A DNA stretch of 64,000 nucleotides from NCBI GenBank assembly GCA_937952305.1, contig CALFZO010000081.1:1-64000 (forward strand), written 5' to 3'. The notes beneath the pieces are model-generated. The model made no database searches. It was not told the DNA's origin and saw only the letters and a program-made list of their open reading frames with translations. Numbering within the stretch: position 1 is the first letter of the stretch; the number at the start of each line of letters is the position of its first letter. This document shows positions 8,125 through 16,452 of this stretch, in pieces. A program made the position numbers and the translations under genes. The DNA comes from an uncultured Anaerolineales bacterium (GTDB lineage Bacteria; Chloroflexota; Anaerolineae; Anaerolineales; UBA6663).

Positions 8125-8850
8125 TCACAACGTAATCTGGTACTTGAACCGATCGCCGCGGTAGCGGGCCTGCAGGTACTCGAGCGGCGTGCCATCGGCG
8201 GCCAGGATCAAGCGCTCGATCTGCAGGATGGGCGCGCCGGCCTCGATTTCCAGCCAGCGGGTGTCGGCGGCAGTGGCGGCCACGGCCTCGATGGTGCGGC
8301 TGGCGCGACTGTCCGCTAACTGCGGCAAGCGGCCCAGGTAGCGCAGCGACTCACCTTCGGCCAGGGCCTGGCGGTCGATCTGGGCCGCGATCGTCTCGGT
8401 GACGTAGGCCGTGTGGACGCCGATCGGTTCGCTGTCCGCCAGGCGCAGGCGGCGCAGGCGCGTGACGGGCGTGCGGGCCGCCACCCGCAGCGCCTCGCGC
8501 ACTTCCGGCGGAGGCAGCACCTCGCGCTCGTCCAGCAGGCGCCAGCCGGGCCGGATGCCCTGCTCTTCCAGCTTGTAGGTGAGGCCCTGATGGTGGCGCG
8601 GATTGTGGGCGAACTTATCGCCGGCCACAAAGGTGCCGCGCCCGCGCTGGCGGGTGAGGCGGCCTTCAAACACCAGCTCCGTCAGCGCCTGACGGATGGT
8701 GGTCCGGCTGAGGCCATACAGGGCCTGCAGCTCCTGTTCGGTCGGGATCACGTCGCCGGGCTTCCACTCGCCGGCCTCGATCTTGCCCAGCAAGACCTGG
8801 CGCAGTTGGTAGTGCAGCGGGATCGGCGACGTGCGGTCGACGATCGTCAT
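8125..8850 (-). CDS. GntR-family regulator with UTRA ligand domain (HutC subfamily)
   Basis: A 241-aa regulator. Residues about 10-75 form the winged helix (PLHYQLRQVLLGKIEAGEWKP, then LSRTTIRQAL and RGRGTFVAG), and the rest is a UTRA effector-binding domain. The ATG overlaps the aldolase stop as ATGA, and an 89-base gap separates its stop from the Rieske gene, so a second promoter in that gap is possible. Being inside the operon, it probably controls it, responding to a pathway intermediate. A GTAA-N2-TTAC palindrome in the divergent promoter near 14,754 is a candidate target (inference). Confidence 0.9.
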   Translation of the reverse strand: MTIVDRTSPIPLHYQLRQVLLGKIEAGEWKPGDVIPTEQELQALYGLSRTTIRQALTELVFEGRLTRQRGRGTFVAGDKFAHNPRHHQGLTYKLEEQGIRPGWRLLDEREVLPPPEVREALRVAARTPVTRLRRLRLADSEPIGVHTAYVTETIAAQIDRQALAEGESLRYLGRLPQLADSRASRTIEAVAATAADTRWLEIEAGAPILQIERLILAADGTPLEYLQARYRGDRFKYQITL

Positions 8851-9614
8851 AGGTCAGCTCCTTGGAGAAAGGCGCGCGCGCCGCGTTGAAACAGGCTGGG
8901 CAGCGCGTCCAGAATGATGCGGGCGCCGCGCGCCACCTGGCGGCGGGCGGCCGCGGCGCTCCCGGCCGTGATCCCGGCGGCCACGCCCGCCCGACTCAGG
9001 CCGGCCAACACCTGGTCGATGACGGCCTGGACGGCCGGGTGATCCGGGCCATCGTAGTAACCCAGGCTCAACGACAAATCGCGCGGCCCGATGACAAAAC
9101 CGTCCACGCCCGGCACGGCCGCCATGGCCGGCAGGCGCTCCAACAGGGCCGCGTCCTCGAACTGCGGCCAGACCAGCGTCTGCGCGTTGGCGTCCGCAAT
9201 GTAATCGGCCTGGCCGCGCGCCCCCAGCAGGTAGCCGGCCGGGCGCACCAGGCCCAGACCGCGCCGACCCTGCGGCGGATACTTCACCGCCGCGACGAGC
9301 GCGCGGACTTCGTCGGCCGACTCCAGGCCCGGCATCATCACGCCCAGCATGCCGGCGTCCAGGTACGGCAAGACGGCCTTGGCGTCGCGCTGGCCGACGC
9401 GCACCAGCGGTGTCACGTCGGCGGCCTCACAGGCACGGATGACGCCGCCCGCGTCGGCAGGCGAAAGCGCGCCGTGTTCGGCGTCCAGCAGATAGTAGTC
9501 ATACCCAGCCAGCCCCGCCAGTTCGGCCAGGACAGGATCCGGGCTGGCCGCAATCAAGCCGAAGACCGGCTCGCCGCGCTCCAGTTTCGCCTTGGTCTTG
9601 TTCGCGCGCAGCAT
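8847..9614 (-). CDS. HpcH/HpaI-family class II aldolase
   Basis: A 255-aa TIM-barrel aldolase of the HpcH/HpaI (2,4-dihydroxyhept-2-ene-1,7-dioate aldolase) family. Visible marks are LLDAEHGA near residue 45 with the catalytic His, the metal-site region GVMMPGLES, and FVIGPRDLSLSLG near the C-terminus. Members split 4-hydroxy-2-oxo acids into pyruvate or glyoxylate plus an aldehyde, or act as citramalyl/malyl-type lyases. ATG 9614 shares a base with the stop of the lyase gene. With two aldehyde dehydrogenases encoded on the divergent arm, an aldehyde product would be handled locally (inference). Confidence 0.88.
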   Translation of the reverse strand: MLRANKTKAKLERGEPVFGLIAASPDPVLAELAGLAGYDYYLLDAEHGALSPADAGGVIRACEAADVTPLVRVGQRDAKAVLPYLDAGMLGVMMPGLESADEVRALVAAVKYPPQGRRGLGLVRPAGYLLGARGQADYIADANAQTLVWPQFEDAALLERLPAMAAVPGVDGFVIGPRDLSLSLGYYDGPDHPAVQAVIDQVLAGLSRAGVAAGITAGSAAAARRQVARGARIILDALPSLFQRGARAFLQGADL

Positions 9615-10540
9615 CAGTTGGCCGCCTCCGCCGCGAGGCTTTGACCGGCCTCATCCCACCAGGCCCGCGTGCGCCCGCCCAGCCGCCGGCCCACCAGAGC
9701 CTCGGCCTGGCGCACCCCCGCCCACAGCGCGGCCAGGTCCACGCCGGTCTCGTAGCCCAGGCGGTGGGCCAAGAATACCAAGTCCTCCGTGGCTAAGTTG
9801 CCGGCTGCGCCCGGCGCGAACGGGCAGCCGCCCAGCCCGCCCAGGCTGGCATCCAGGGTGCGGATGCCGGCGGCCAGGGCCGCACAAGCATTGGCCAGGC
9901 CCAGGGCCTGGGTATCGTGCAAGTGTACCGCCAGCCGGGCCATGTCGGTGCGGCGGCCCACGTCTTCCACCAGCCGGCCTACTTCCAGTGGCTGGGCGTG
10001 GCCGATCGAGTCGGCCAGCACCAATTCATCCACCCCCGCCGACCAGAGCGCGTCCGCCAGGGCCAGCGCCCTTGCCGGCGGCGTCGGCCCCTCAAAGGGA
10101 CAGTGCCAGGCCGCGGACACATAGGCGCGCACCCAAAGCCCCTCCGCCCGCGCCTGCGCGGCCAGGCGACCCGCCAACGCCAGCGCAGCTGCGGGGCTGC
10201 GCCGGCTGTTGCGTTCGCTCCAGGTGGCGCTGGCGATCACGGTCAGGCCGATGGCGCGCGCGCCCGCCGCCACGGCCCGGTCATAGCCGCGCTCGTTGAG
10301 CACGAGCGCGATCCAGCGGGCTTCCGGCTGGCGCGGCAGGGTCAGCGCAAAAACGGCGTCCGAGTCAGCCATGGCCGGCACGGCCTGCGGGTTCACAAAG
10401 CTGCCCAGTTCAAACGCGCGCAGGCCGGCGCGCGCCAGGCCGGCGGCCAGGCCGCTCTTCTCGGCCGCCGTCAGCCGGGCGGCTTCATTCTGCAGGCCGT
10501 CGCGCAGCCCCACCTCACAGATCGTCAGGATCTCGCTCAT
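9614..10540 (-). CDS. Hydroxymethylglutaryl-CoA lyase-type enzyme (stand-alone)
   Basis: A 308-aa HMG-CoA-lyase-family barrel with VGLRDGLQNE at the N-terminus (Arg13, Asp14), His206 and His208 in HLHD, Cys239 in GGCPF and Asn248: the full catalytic set. It is a paralogue of the lyase half of the fusion at 866-2251 but lacks the flavin reductase domain. It follows the CoA-transferase gene by 8 bases, which suggests that a CoA ester made by that enzyme is then split. The operon having two lyases implies two different 3-hydroxy-acyl-CoA substrates (inference). Confidence 0.9.
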   Translation of the reverse strand: MSEILTICEVGLRDGLQNEAARLTAAEKSGLAAGLARAGLRAFELGSFVNPQAVPAMADSDAVFALTLPRQPEARWIALVLNERGYDRAVAAGARAIGLTVIASATWSERNSRRSPAAALALAGRLAAQARAEGLWVRAYVSAAWHCPFEGPTPPARALALADALWSAGVDELVLADSIGHAQPLEVGRLVEDVGRRTDMARLAVHLHDTQALGLANACAALAAGIRTLDASLGGLGGCPFAPGAAGNLATEDLVFLAHRLGYETGVDLAALWAGVRQAEALVGRRLGGRTRAWWDEAGQSLAAEAAN

Positions 10541-10548
10541 GGCATCCG

Positions 10549-11745
10549 TCAGATGACGCCCCCGGCGCGCAGCGCGGCCAGCTCGGCGTCGGTCTTGCCC
10601 AGCAGCGTCCTCAGCACCTGGTCCGTGTGCTGGCCCACCAGCGGCGGCGGCGTGTAGGTGTCCGCGGGCGTCTCCGACAGCTTGACGGGATTACCCGGCA
10701 TCTTGACGCAGCCGCCTTGGGGGAGCTCCACCTCCACCACCATGCCGCGCGCCAGCACCTGTTCGTTGCTCAACGCCTGCTCCAAGTTGTTGACCGGCGC
10801 GCACGGGATGCGCGCCGCGCGCAGCCGCTCCAGCCAGTAGGCCTGGGTGTTGGTGCTCAGCCGCTCCGCCAGCCTCTGGTTGATTTGGATGCGGTTGCGC
10901 CAGCGCCCAGGCTGCCGGGCGTTCTCGTCGGTGTCCAGTTCCGGCAGGTCCAGGACCCGCACCACGCCCTTCCAGAATTCGTCGACGATGACGGCGATGA
11001 TCAGGTAGCCGTCCTGGGTCGGGAAGGCATCGTAGGGCACGTGCACGAAATGGCCGTTGCCGAGCGGTCCTGGGATTTCTCCCGAGAGAAAGTACATGGT
11101 CGCCATGTAGTTGAGCAGGCTCACCTGGGCGTCCAGCATCGAGACGTCCACGTGCTGACCACGCCCGGTCTGCTGGCGGGCGGCCACGGCCGCCAGGATA
11201 CCGACCACGCTCATCAGACCGCCGGCCAGGTCGCCGATGGGGAGGCCGGCGCGCACGGGCGGGCCATCCGGGTGCCCGGTAATGCTCATGCCGCCGCCCA
11301 TCGCCTGCGCCACCATGTCGAAGGCCGGCCAGTCTTTGCCGGGGCCGGTTTCGCCGAAGCCGGTGATGGTGGCCGTGATCACGCGCGGGTTCACGGCCGC
11401 CAGGCGGGCATGGTCGATGCCAAGGCGCTCGGTGACGCCGGCGCTGAAGTTGTCGAGCACGATGTCGGCGTGGCGGACCAACTCGTAAAACAGGTCCCGG
11501 CCGGCCGAGGTTTTGAGGTTGACAGTGACACTCTGCTTGTTGCGGTTGAGCGTCAGGAAGTAAGCGCCCAGGCCGTGCCGGCTGTGGCGCGGGTCCGATG
11601 CCAGCAGGCGCCGCGTCGCCTCGCCGGCGCCGGGCGGCTCGATCTTGATCGTCTCGGCGCCCAGGTCGGCCAGCAGCATCCCGGCATATGGGCCGGACAG
11701 CATGTGCGTCAGGTCGAGCAGGCGCAGACCAGATAAGGGCTTCAT
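10549..11745 (-). CDS. CaiB/BaiF family (class III) CoA-transferase
   Basis: A 398-aa class III CoA-transferase. The N-terminus MKPLSGLRLLDLTHMLSGPY, LGAETIKIE, the NRNKQSVTVNLK segment and DIVLDNFSAG are characteristic, and the Asp of the later FDMVAQAMGG segment is the likely catalytic aspartate. The family moves CoA from a donor such as succinyl-CoA to a carboxylic acid without a ping-pong enzyme-CoA pool. The ATG overlaps the amidase stop. It would activate a dicarboxylic acid for the downstream lyases. Length matches the family. Confidence 0.92.
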   Translation of the reverse strand: MKPLSGLRLLDLTHMLSGPYAGMLLADLGAETIKIEPPGAGEATRRLLASDPRHSRHGLGAYFLTLNRNKQSVTVNLKTSAGRDLFYELVRHADIVLDNFSAGVTERLGIDHARLAAVNPRVITATITGFGETGPGKDWPAFDMVAQAMGGGMSITGHPDGPPVRAGLPIGDLAGGLMSVVGILAAVAARQQTGRGQHVDVSMLDAQVSLLNYMATMYFLSGEIPGPLGNGHFVHVPYDAFPTQDGYLIIAVIVDEFWKGVVRVLDLPELDTDENARQPGRWRNRIQINQRLAERLSTNTQAYWLERLRAARIPCAPVNNLEQALSNEQVLARGMVVEVELPQGGCVKMPGNPVKLSETPADTYTPPPLVGQHTDQVLRTLLGKTDAELAALRAGGVI

Positions 11746-12407
11746 GCGGCCTGGCCAGTGCGGGCGGCGCGCCCGGCCGGCAGCTGCGCCAGGTAGTCCA
11801 GGACGTCGGCTTTGGCGACGACGTCGCCGTACTTGCTGTCGATGTCGAAGAGGTTGGCGGCGTGCGGTTCCGGATGGCGGTCCGCCACGCACTCGCGCGG
11901 CACCATCACGCGGAAACCGTGCTGCAGGCCGTCCACGGCCGTCGCCCGGATGCAGCCGCTGGTGGAGCAGCCAGTCAGGATTACGGTGTCCACGCCCTGG
12001 CTGGTGAGCGTGGCCGCCAACGCGGTGCCGAAGAAGGCGCTGGCGTACTGCTTGATGACGATGACGTCCGCCGGCAGCGGCGCCAGGGCGGGCACGATCT
12101 CGGCCAGCGGCTCGCCCGCCACCATCCGGCGCAGCACCGGCACCTTCTGGACGAACAGGCCGCCATCCTTGCCGTGATTGTTGTAGAGCACGCGCGTGTA
12201 CACCACCAGCACGCCCTGCTCGCGCGCCAGGGCCAGGACATTGACGGTCTCGCGCACGGCCTCCACCACCGGCGCCGCGTACAACGGCGACCCCGGCGTG
12301 GTGTAGGCGTTGATGAAATCCACCAGCAGCAGGGCCGGCTGGCGGCCAAAGCCGAGCCGGCCATCGAAAACGCCGCGGTAATTGGCGGCCAGCGATTGAC
12401 TGTCCAT
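11742..12407 (-). CDS. Isochorismatase-fold amidohydrolase (N-carbamoylsarcosine/maleamate amidase-like)
   Basis: A 221-aa cysteine hydrolase with the triad Asp30 (LLLVDF), Lys119 (IVIKQY) and Cys152 (TGCSTSGCIRA), plus a C-terminal HAANLFDIDSKYGDVV segment found in N-carbamoylsarcosine amidohydrolase and the maleamate amidohydrolase NicF. It would hydrolyse a small amide, releasing ammonia and a carboxylate. Maleamate-like amides are exactly what maleimide rings from oxidised pyrroles would give, so the context suits a tetrapyrrole or N-heterocycle pathway. It starts 8 bases after the preceding membrane gene and ends overlapping the CoA-transferase. Confidence 0.88.
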   Translation of the reverse strand: MDSQSLAANYRGVFDGRLGFGRQPALLLVDFINAYTTPGSPLYAAPVVEAVRETVNVLALAREQGVLVVYTRVLYNNHGKDGGLFVQKVPVLRRMVAGEPLAEIVPALAPLPADVIVIKQYASAFFGTALAATLTSQGVDTVILTGCSTSGCIRATAVDGLQHGFRVMVPRECVADRHPEPHAANLFDIDSKYGDVVAKADVLDYLAQLPAGRAARTGQAA

Positions 12408-12415
12408 GCGAACGG

Positions 12416-13162
12416 TTAATCCATTCCGGTGGCCGCTGCCGGCGCCGCGACCGGTGTGTCCAACGCGGAGCGGGTGACCCGGTTAAGGCGGTAGGCGGCC
12501 AGCGCAAAAGCCAGATTGCTGAAACTGTTGAGGCTCTGTTCAATCCACTGCATCAGTTCAGTGCGGTTCCCGGTGCGCGCCAAGCCCTGCAATACCAGGA
12601 TGGCGGCGACGTTGATGATGAACAGCAGCGCGATCCCGCGCCGGCCCTGGCTCCACGCCTGGCGGATGGCCAGGCCGCTCAGAGCGAAGTTGGCGATGGT
12701 CGTCATGCCCAGCAGCACAAAGAACCAGGCGCGCGACCCCGGCTGCGCCCAGGCCAGACCGGCCGCCGTCGCCAGAAACAGCGCCGACACCACGAACGGA
12801 AAAAGCCAGGCCCAGCGGGAGGTCAGCGGCTGGCCGGCCACCCTCCGCTGCGCGGCTGAGAGCGCCCAGCCCAGCGCCGTGAAGCCCGGCCCCAACAGCC
12901 CAAACAGGGCGTTATCCATCCAGCGGACATCCACGCCGGTCAGCGCCAGGTTGAGCTTCCAACTGGCCTTGATCCCGCCGCCGAGCATCACCAGCCAAGC
13001 GCCCAACAGCGCGATGCGGCTGATCCGGCGGTCGCCGCTCAGGCGCGCGATCATCTCGGCCAGATAGAACAGGCCAGCCGCCGAGAGGGCCACCGGCACG
13101 TAATCCTGCAGGGCGAGCGCCACGGAGTAGGTCTCCGCCTGTGCCTGGGCTAAGGTTTCCAT
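12416..13162 (-). CDS. Polytopic membrane protein of unknown function
   Basis: A 248-aa protein with about six or seven hydrophobic segments and short polar loops (for example QDYVPVALSAAGLFYLAEM, then LLGAWLVMLGGGIKASW, and a WMDNALFGLLGPGF stretch). I do not recognise the family. Start ATG 13162 has GGAGG a few bases upstream. It sits between another membrane gene (56-base gap) and the amidase gene in the operon. No transporter family is otherwise encoded here, so uptake or membrane electron transfer are options; neither is shown by the sequence. Confidence 0.75.
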   Translation of the reverse strand: METLAQAQAETYSVALALQDYVPVALSAAGLFYLAEMIARLSGDRRISRIALLGAWLVMLGGGIKASWKLNLALTGVDVRWMDNALFGLLGPGFTALGWALSAAQRRVAGQPLTSRWAWLFPFVVSALFLATAAGLAWAQPGSRAWFFVLLGMTTIANFALSGLAIRQAWSQGRRGIALLFIINVAAILVLQGLARTGNRTELMQWIEQSLNSFSNLAFALAAYRLNRVTRSALDTPVAAPAAATGMD

Positions 13163-13218
13163 GACGGCCTCCGTTGAATTTCCCGACGCGGCCAGCTGTT
13201 TGCCACACCCGCCGCCGG

Positions 13219-13899
13219 TCAGGCGGCCACGGCCACGGCCGGGCGCGGTTTGAGCAAGGCGGTCAGCAACGTGATCTCCGTCGCCAGCAAAGCGCCGGTC
13301 ATGGCAATCTCGCCGAGGTTGGCCACCGCCACCAGCCGCGCGCCGGCGCCCGCCGCCAGGAACATCACGGCGCCGCCCAGGCACAACCACGGCCACCGTG
13401 CCCGCCGCCACAACAGTGCGCCCACGCCGATGAGGATCACGATCGTGAGGACGGGCGCCAGCGGCGGCCCGGGCGGCGCGCCCTCGTTAACGTAGCGCAA
13501 CGTATCATAGAAACGGGCCGGGACCAGGTCCAGCCGCAGGATCTCCCAGTAGGCGCTCCAGGCCACCAGCGCCGTAGCGACCAGACAGAAGGCCGCATGC
13601 ACGCCGCGGCTCTGCGCCCAGGCCAGCCCGGCCCGGCGCGCGGCGCCAACGGCGAATATGCCCAACAACGGCGTTAACAACGCATGGATCGCGAAGCGCG
13701 GGGCGTTCAGGGCCTGCAAGAGCGCGCCTTCTCCCAGCCAGCTTCCAGCCGCAATCACAAAGTTGTCGTAGACCAGGCCATAGATCACGCCCAACGGGAT
13801 CCAGGCGTAGCGGTTGCGGTGCCGGAGCGCATGGCGCGTGCCGATCACGGCCAGGCCGAACTGGACCAACCCGATAGCGATGTGGACGGCCGTAAACAT
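13219..13899 (-). CDS. Polytopic membrane protein of unknown function
   Basis: A 226-aa protein with six or so hydrophobic helices; the N-terminal part contains IPLGVIYGLVYDNFVIAAG, which could hold a conserved polar site. I do not recognise it. The ATG follows AGGACGCACCC, a reasonable ribosome site, 12 bases after the alpha/beta hydrolase stop. Together with 12416-13162 it forms a pair of adjacent membrane genes in the operon, perhaps a complex, but that is a guess. Confidence 0.72.
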   Translation of the reverse strand: MFTAVHIAIGLVQFGLAVIGTRHALRHRNRYAWIPLGVIYGLVYDNFVIAAGSWLGEGALLQALNAPRFAIHALLTPLLGIFAVGAARRAGLAWAQSRGVHAAFCLVATALVAWSAYWEILRLDLVPARFYDTLRYVNEGAPPGPPLAPVLTIVILIGVGALLWRRARWPWLCLGGAVMFLAAGAGARLVAVANLGEIAMTGALLATEITLLTALLKPRPAVAVAA

Positions 13900-13911
13900 G
13901 GGTGCGTCCTC

Positions 13912-14745
13912 CTACGTCTGGTCTGAGGCGGCGGCCAGAAATTCGGCGATGATCCCGGCCAGGCGCGCGGGCTCGCGATCGCACACGTAGGTCGTGGCAG
14001 CGGGCAGAACCCGCCCCTGCCCATTGCGCAGCAAAGCCAACGCCGGTTCCAGGCTGGCCCGCAGGGTGTCGTACTCACCGGCCAACATCAGCACCGGCTG
14101 GGTGAGGGCCTGGAGCTGGCCGGCAAAGTCCTGCGTGAAGACGGCCTGGTAGGCCTGCTGGGCCTGTTCACCGGCGGCCGCGGTCAGCAACGTCTCGCGG
14201 TGCACCACCGCCAGCGGCAGATCGGGGTCACGGCCGCGCAGCCGCGCCCAGATCGCGGTCAGGTGGCTGCCATCCGGCGCCAGGGTAAATGGACGCAAGC
14301 TCGCTTTCAAAGCGGCCACCTGCTCCGGGTTAAGCAAGGGCGGCCCGGAGAGCACCAGCCGGCGCACCAGGCCCAGCTGCGCGTGAGCGAGCTGGACCGC
14401 CAACGCGGCCCCGGTGTGATGGCCGAAGACATCACACTCGGTGATGCCCAGGCTAGCCAACGCTTCGGCCAACATCGCGGCACAGTACGAGATCGTCAGC
14501 GGCTGTTCCGGGGTGAAGGAGCCGCCGAAGCCCGGCGTGTCCAGCGCCAGCAGCCACCGGCCTGTGAGCGCGCCCAGCAAGCCCTCGTACATCGCTGACG
14601 CGCTCGCGGTCTGATGGAGCAGCACCAGCGGCGGCGCCGACTCCTGAGCGGGCCGCACCGTGCGGTAGTGGATCTGACCGCCGGAGGTGTCGACGTAGCC
14701 TTTGCGCACCGGGCCAGACCTGTTTTCGCGATTGACAGTGCTCAT
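13912..14745 (-). CDS. Alpha/beta hydrolase with atypical nucleophile elbow
   Basis: A 277-aa alpha/beta hydrolase-fold protein. LVLLHQTASAS is the oxyanion region, ALDTPGFGGS follows, and the elbow reads G108-H-H-T-G112, with His at position 110 where Ser is usual. Near the C-terminus GEYDTL supplies an Asp, while the segment where a catalytic His is expected reads VCDREPARL. So the standard Ser-Asp-His triad is not evident, although the fold is clear. It is the first gene of the minus-strand operon; the ATG lies only about ten bases from the palindrome in the promoter region and has no clear Shine-Dalgarno sequence. By position it recalls NicD-type deformylases of nicotinate catabolism, but the altered triad argues for caution. 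Confidence 0.82.
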   Translation of the reverse strand: MSTVNRENRSGPVRKGYVDTSGGQIHYRTVRPAQESAPPLVLLHQTASASAMYEGLLGALTGRWLLALDTPGFGGSFTPEQPLTISYCAAMLAEALASLGITECDVFGHHTGAALAVQLAHAQLGLVRRLVLSGPPLLNPEQVAALKASLRPFTLAPDGSHLTAIWARLRGRDPDLPLAVVHRETLLTAAAGEQAQQAYQAVFTQDFAGQLQALTQPVLMLAGEYDTLRASLEPALALLRNGQGRVLPAATTYVCDREPARLAGIIAEFLAAASDQT

Positions 14746-14935
14746 GGATTGTTGTAATGTTACATTGTTACTACAAATTAGGGGATTTTTTCGAGCCTGT
14801 CAAGCCTGAACTTGAGCAACGCCACCCCGACCAAGGCTCAGTGTGAGCGGTGCGGTTGGGAACGCCGACTGGACGCCTTGCGCTCTAGTTGTGCTGCGCC
14901 GCGCCGGTACCGGATCGACACCAGCGAGGAGAACC
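14746..14935. promoter_or_regulatory. Divergent promoter region with GTAA-N2-TTAC operator-like palindrome
   Basis: The only intergenic stretch between the minus-strand operon and the plus-strand operon. GTAATGTTAC at 14754-14763 is an inverted repeat (GTAA, 2 bases, TTAC), and GTTAC recurs at 14767-14771, within an AT-rich island (TTGTA to TACAA) unlike the surrounding GC-rich DNA. It would lie next to the start of the alpha/beta hydrolase gene. Binding by the GntR protein of the operon is inference. Confidence 0.5.
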
Positions 14936-16417
14936 ATGTCCACACCGTCTCGACTTGTCACCGTCCCGGACCTGGTCGATTACATTGATGGCACATTCTC
15001 GACGCCGAGCGAGGACCTGGGCGTCTGGCTGGAGAACCCCAACACCGGGGAGCGGGCCCAACCGCAGAAAGCCACCCGCGCCGAAAACCTGGAGCGGGCG
15101 TTGGCGGCCGCCGAGCGCGTCCACGCCGGCGGGGCCTGGGCCAAACTGCCCGTCGAAGAGCGCCTCGGCTACTTGATGGCCTTCGCGACCGAACTGGACA
15201 AACGCAAGGCGCGCATCGCCGAACTAGAAGCCTTCACCACCGGCGTCGTCCACCGCCTGACCAGCCTGTTCGGCCTGATCACCACCGGCGCCTGGGCCCT
15301 GGCAGCCGAACAGCTCAAGAGCGGCTGGACGCTGAGCACCCTGCCCGGCCCCAACGGCAACACCGTGGAGGTCCACCGGCGGCCGTGGGGCCCCGCGCTG
15401 CTCCTGGTTCCCTGGAATGCGCCGGCCCCGATGGCCGCCCACAAGGCCGCCAACGCTCTGGCGGCCGGCTGTCCGGCCATCCTCAAACCGAGCGAGTGGG
15501 CGCCGAACGGCTGCGATCAGTTTGCCGAGGCCGCCCAGGCCGCCGGCCTGCCGCCAGGCGTGTTTCAGATCGTGCATGGCGGTCCCGCGGTCGGCGCGCG
15601 CCTGGTGGCCGACCCGCGCATCCGCGCTGTCTCGTTCACGGGCGGCCTGGCCGGCGGGCGCTCGATCGCCCAGGCCTGCGCGCCGGACTTCAAGCCGGCT
15701 CAACTGGAACTGGGCGGCAACAGTGCCGTAGTCGTGTTGGAGGACGCCGACCTCGAGGTCGCGGCCCAGGGCGTCGTCAGCTTACTCACTTCGCTGAACG
15801 GGCAGTGGTGCCGGGCGCTCGGCCGCCTCATCGTCCACCGTTCGCTGCAGGCGCGCCTGCTGGAGGCCGTCTTGGAGAAGCTCCGGCACGTGCGCCTGGG
15901 CGACTCGGTGGCCATGGACACCGAGATGGGGCCGATGGTTCATTCCGGACACCTGCGCAAGCTGCGCGCCCAGACAGAGGCGCTGACCGCCAAGGGCGGC
16001 CGGGCGCTGTCCAGCACGCCGCTGCCGAACGGTGACCTGGCCGGCGGTCACTTCCTGGCGCCCACGCTCATCACGGGCGTCGCCGCCGCCGAGGCCCAGG
16101 ACGAGATCTTCGGCCCGATCGGCACCGTCCACGCCTTTGACACCGACGCCGAGGCGCTGACCTTGGCCAACGGCACGCCCTACGGCCTGGAGGCCTACGT
16201 CTTCGGCCACGACGAGGCCCGGGCGCTGGCGCTGGGCCGCGAGATCCGCGCCGGCGGCGTCAAGATCAACGGCGCCAGCCTCCTCAGCCTCAACCTGATG
16301 GCGCCGCGCCCGGCCTGGGGACTGAGCGGAATCAGCGAAGAAGGCACGCTCGAGACGTTCCGGTTCTTCTGCGGCACGCGCGTAGTGGGCGTAGAAGGGC
16401 CGCTGTCTCTGGGTTAG
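14936..16417 (+). CDS. Aldehyde dehydrogenase (first of two)
   Basis: A 493-aa NAD(P)-dependent aldehyde dehydrogenase. It has the oxyanion-region PWNAP segment, ILKPSEWAP in the cofactor site, the SFTGG turn, catalytic Glu in LELGG and catalytic Cys in NGQWCRALG, all in order. I chose ATG 14936 because GAGGAGA lies just before it; an in-frame start 93 bases upstream has no ribosome site. It is the first gene of the plus-strand operon, opposite the tetrapyrrole-type operon, and would oxidise an aldehyde intermediate to an acid. The substrate is not evident. Confidence 0.93.
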   Translation: MSTPSRLVTVPDLVDYIDGTFSTPSEDLGVWLENPNTGERAQPQKATRAENLERALAAAERVHAGGAWAKLPVEERLGYLMAFATELDKRKARIAELEAFTTGVVHRLTSLFGLITTGAWALAAEQLKSGWTLSTLPGPNGNTVEVHRRPWGPALLLVPWNAPAPMAAHKAANALAAGCPAILKPSEWAPNGCDQFAEAAQAAGLPPGVFQIVHGGPAVGARLVADPRIRAVSFTGGLAGGRSIAQACAPDFKPAQLELGGNSAVVVLEDADLEVAAQGVVSLLTSLNGQWCRALGRLIVHRSLQARLLEAVLEKLRHVRLGDSVAMDTEMGPMVHSGHLRKLRAQTEALTAKGGRALSSTPLPNGDLAGGHFLAPTLITGVAAAEAQDEIFGPIGTVHAFDTDAEALTLANGTPYGLEAYVFGHDEARALALGREIRAGGVKINGASLLSLNLMAPRPAWGLSGISEEGTLETFRFFCGTRVVGVEGPLSLG

Positions 16418-16452
16418 TCCGCGCCGCCTCAGCGGCCGGTGAGGAGCTGACT

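Noticed and set aside
14843..14935. A longer start for the first aldehyde dehydrogenase
   Set aside because: The extra 31 residues have no family likeness and no ribosome site; GAGGAGA precedes ATG 14936.
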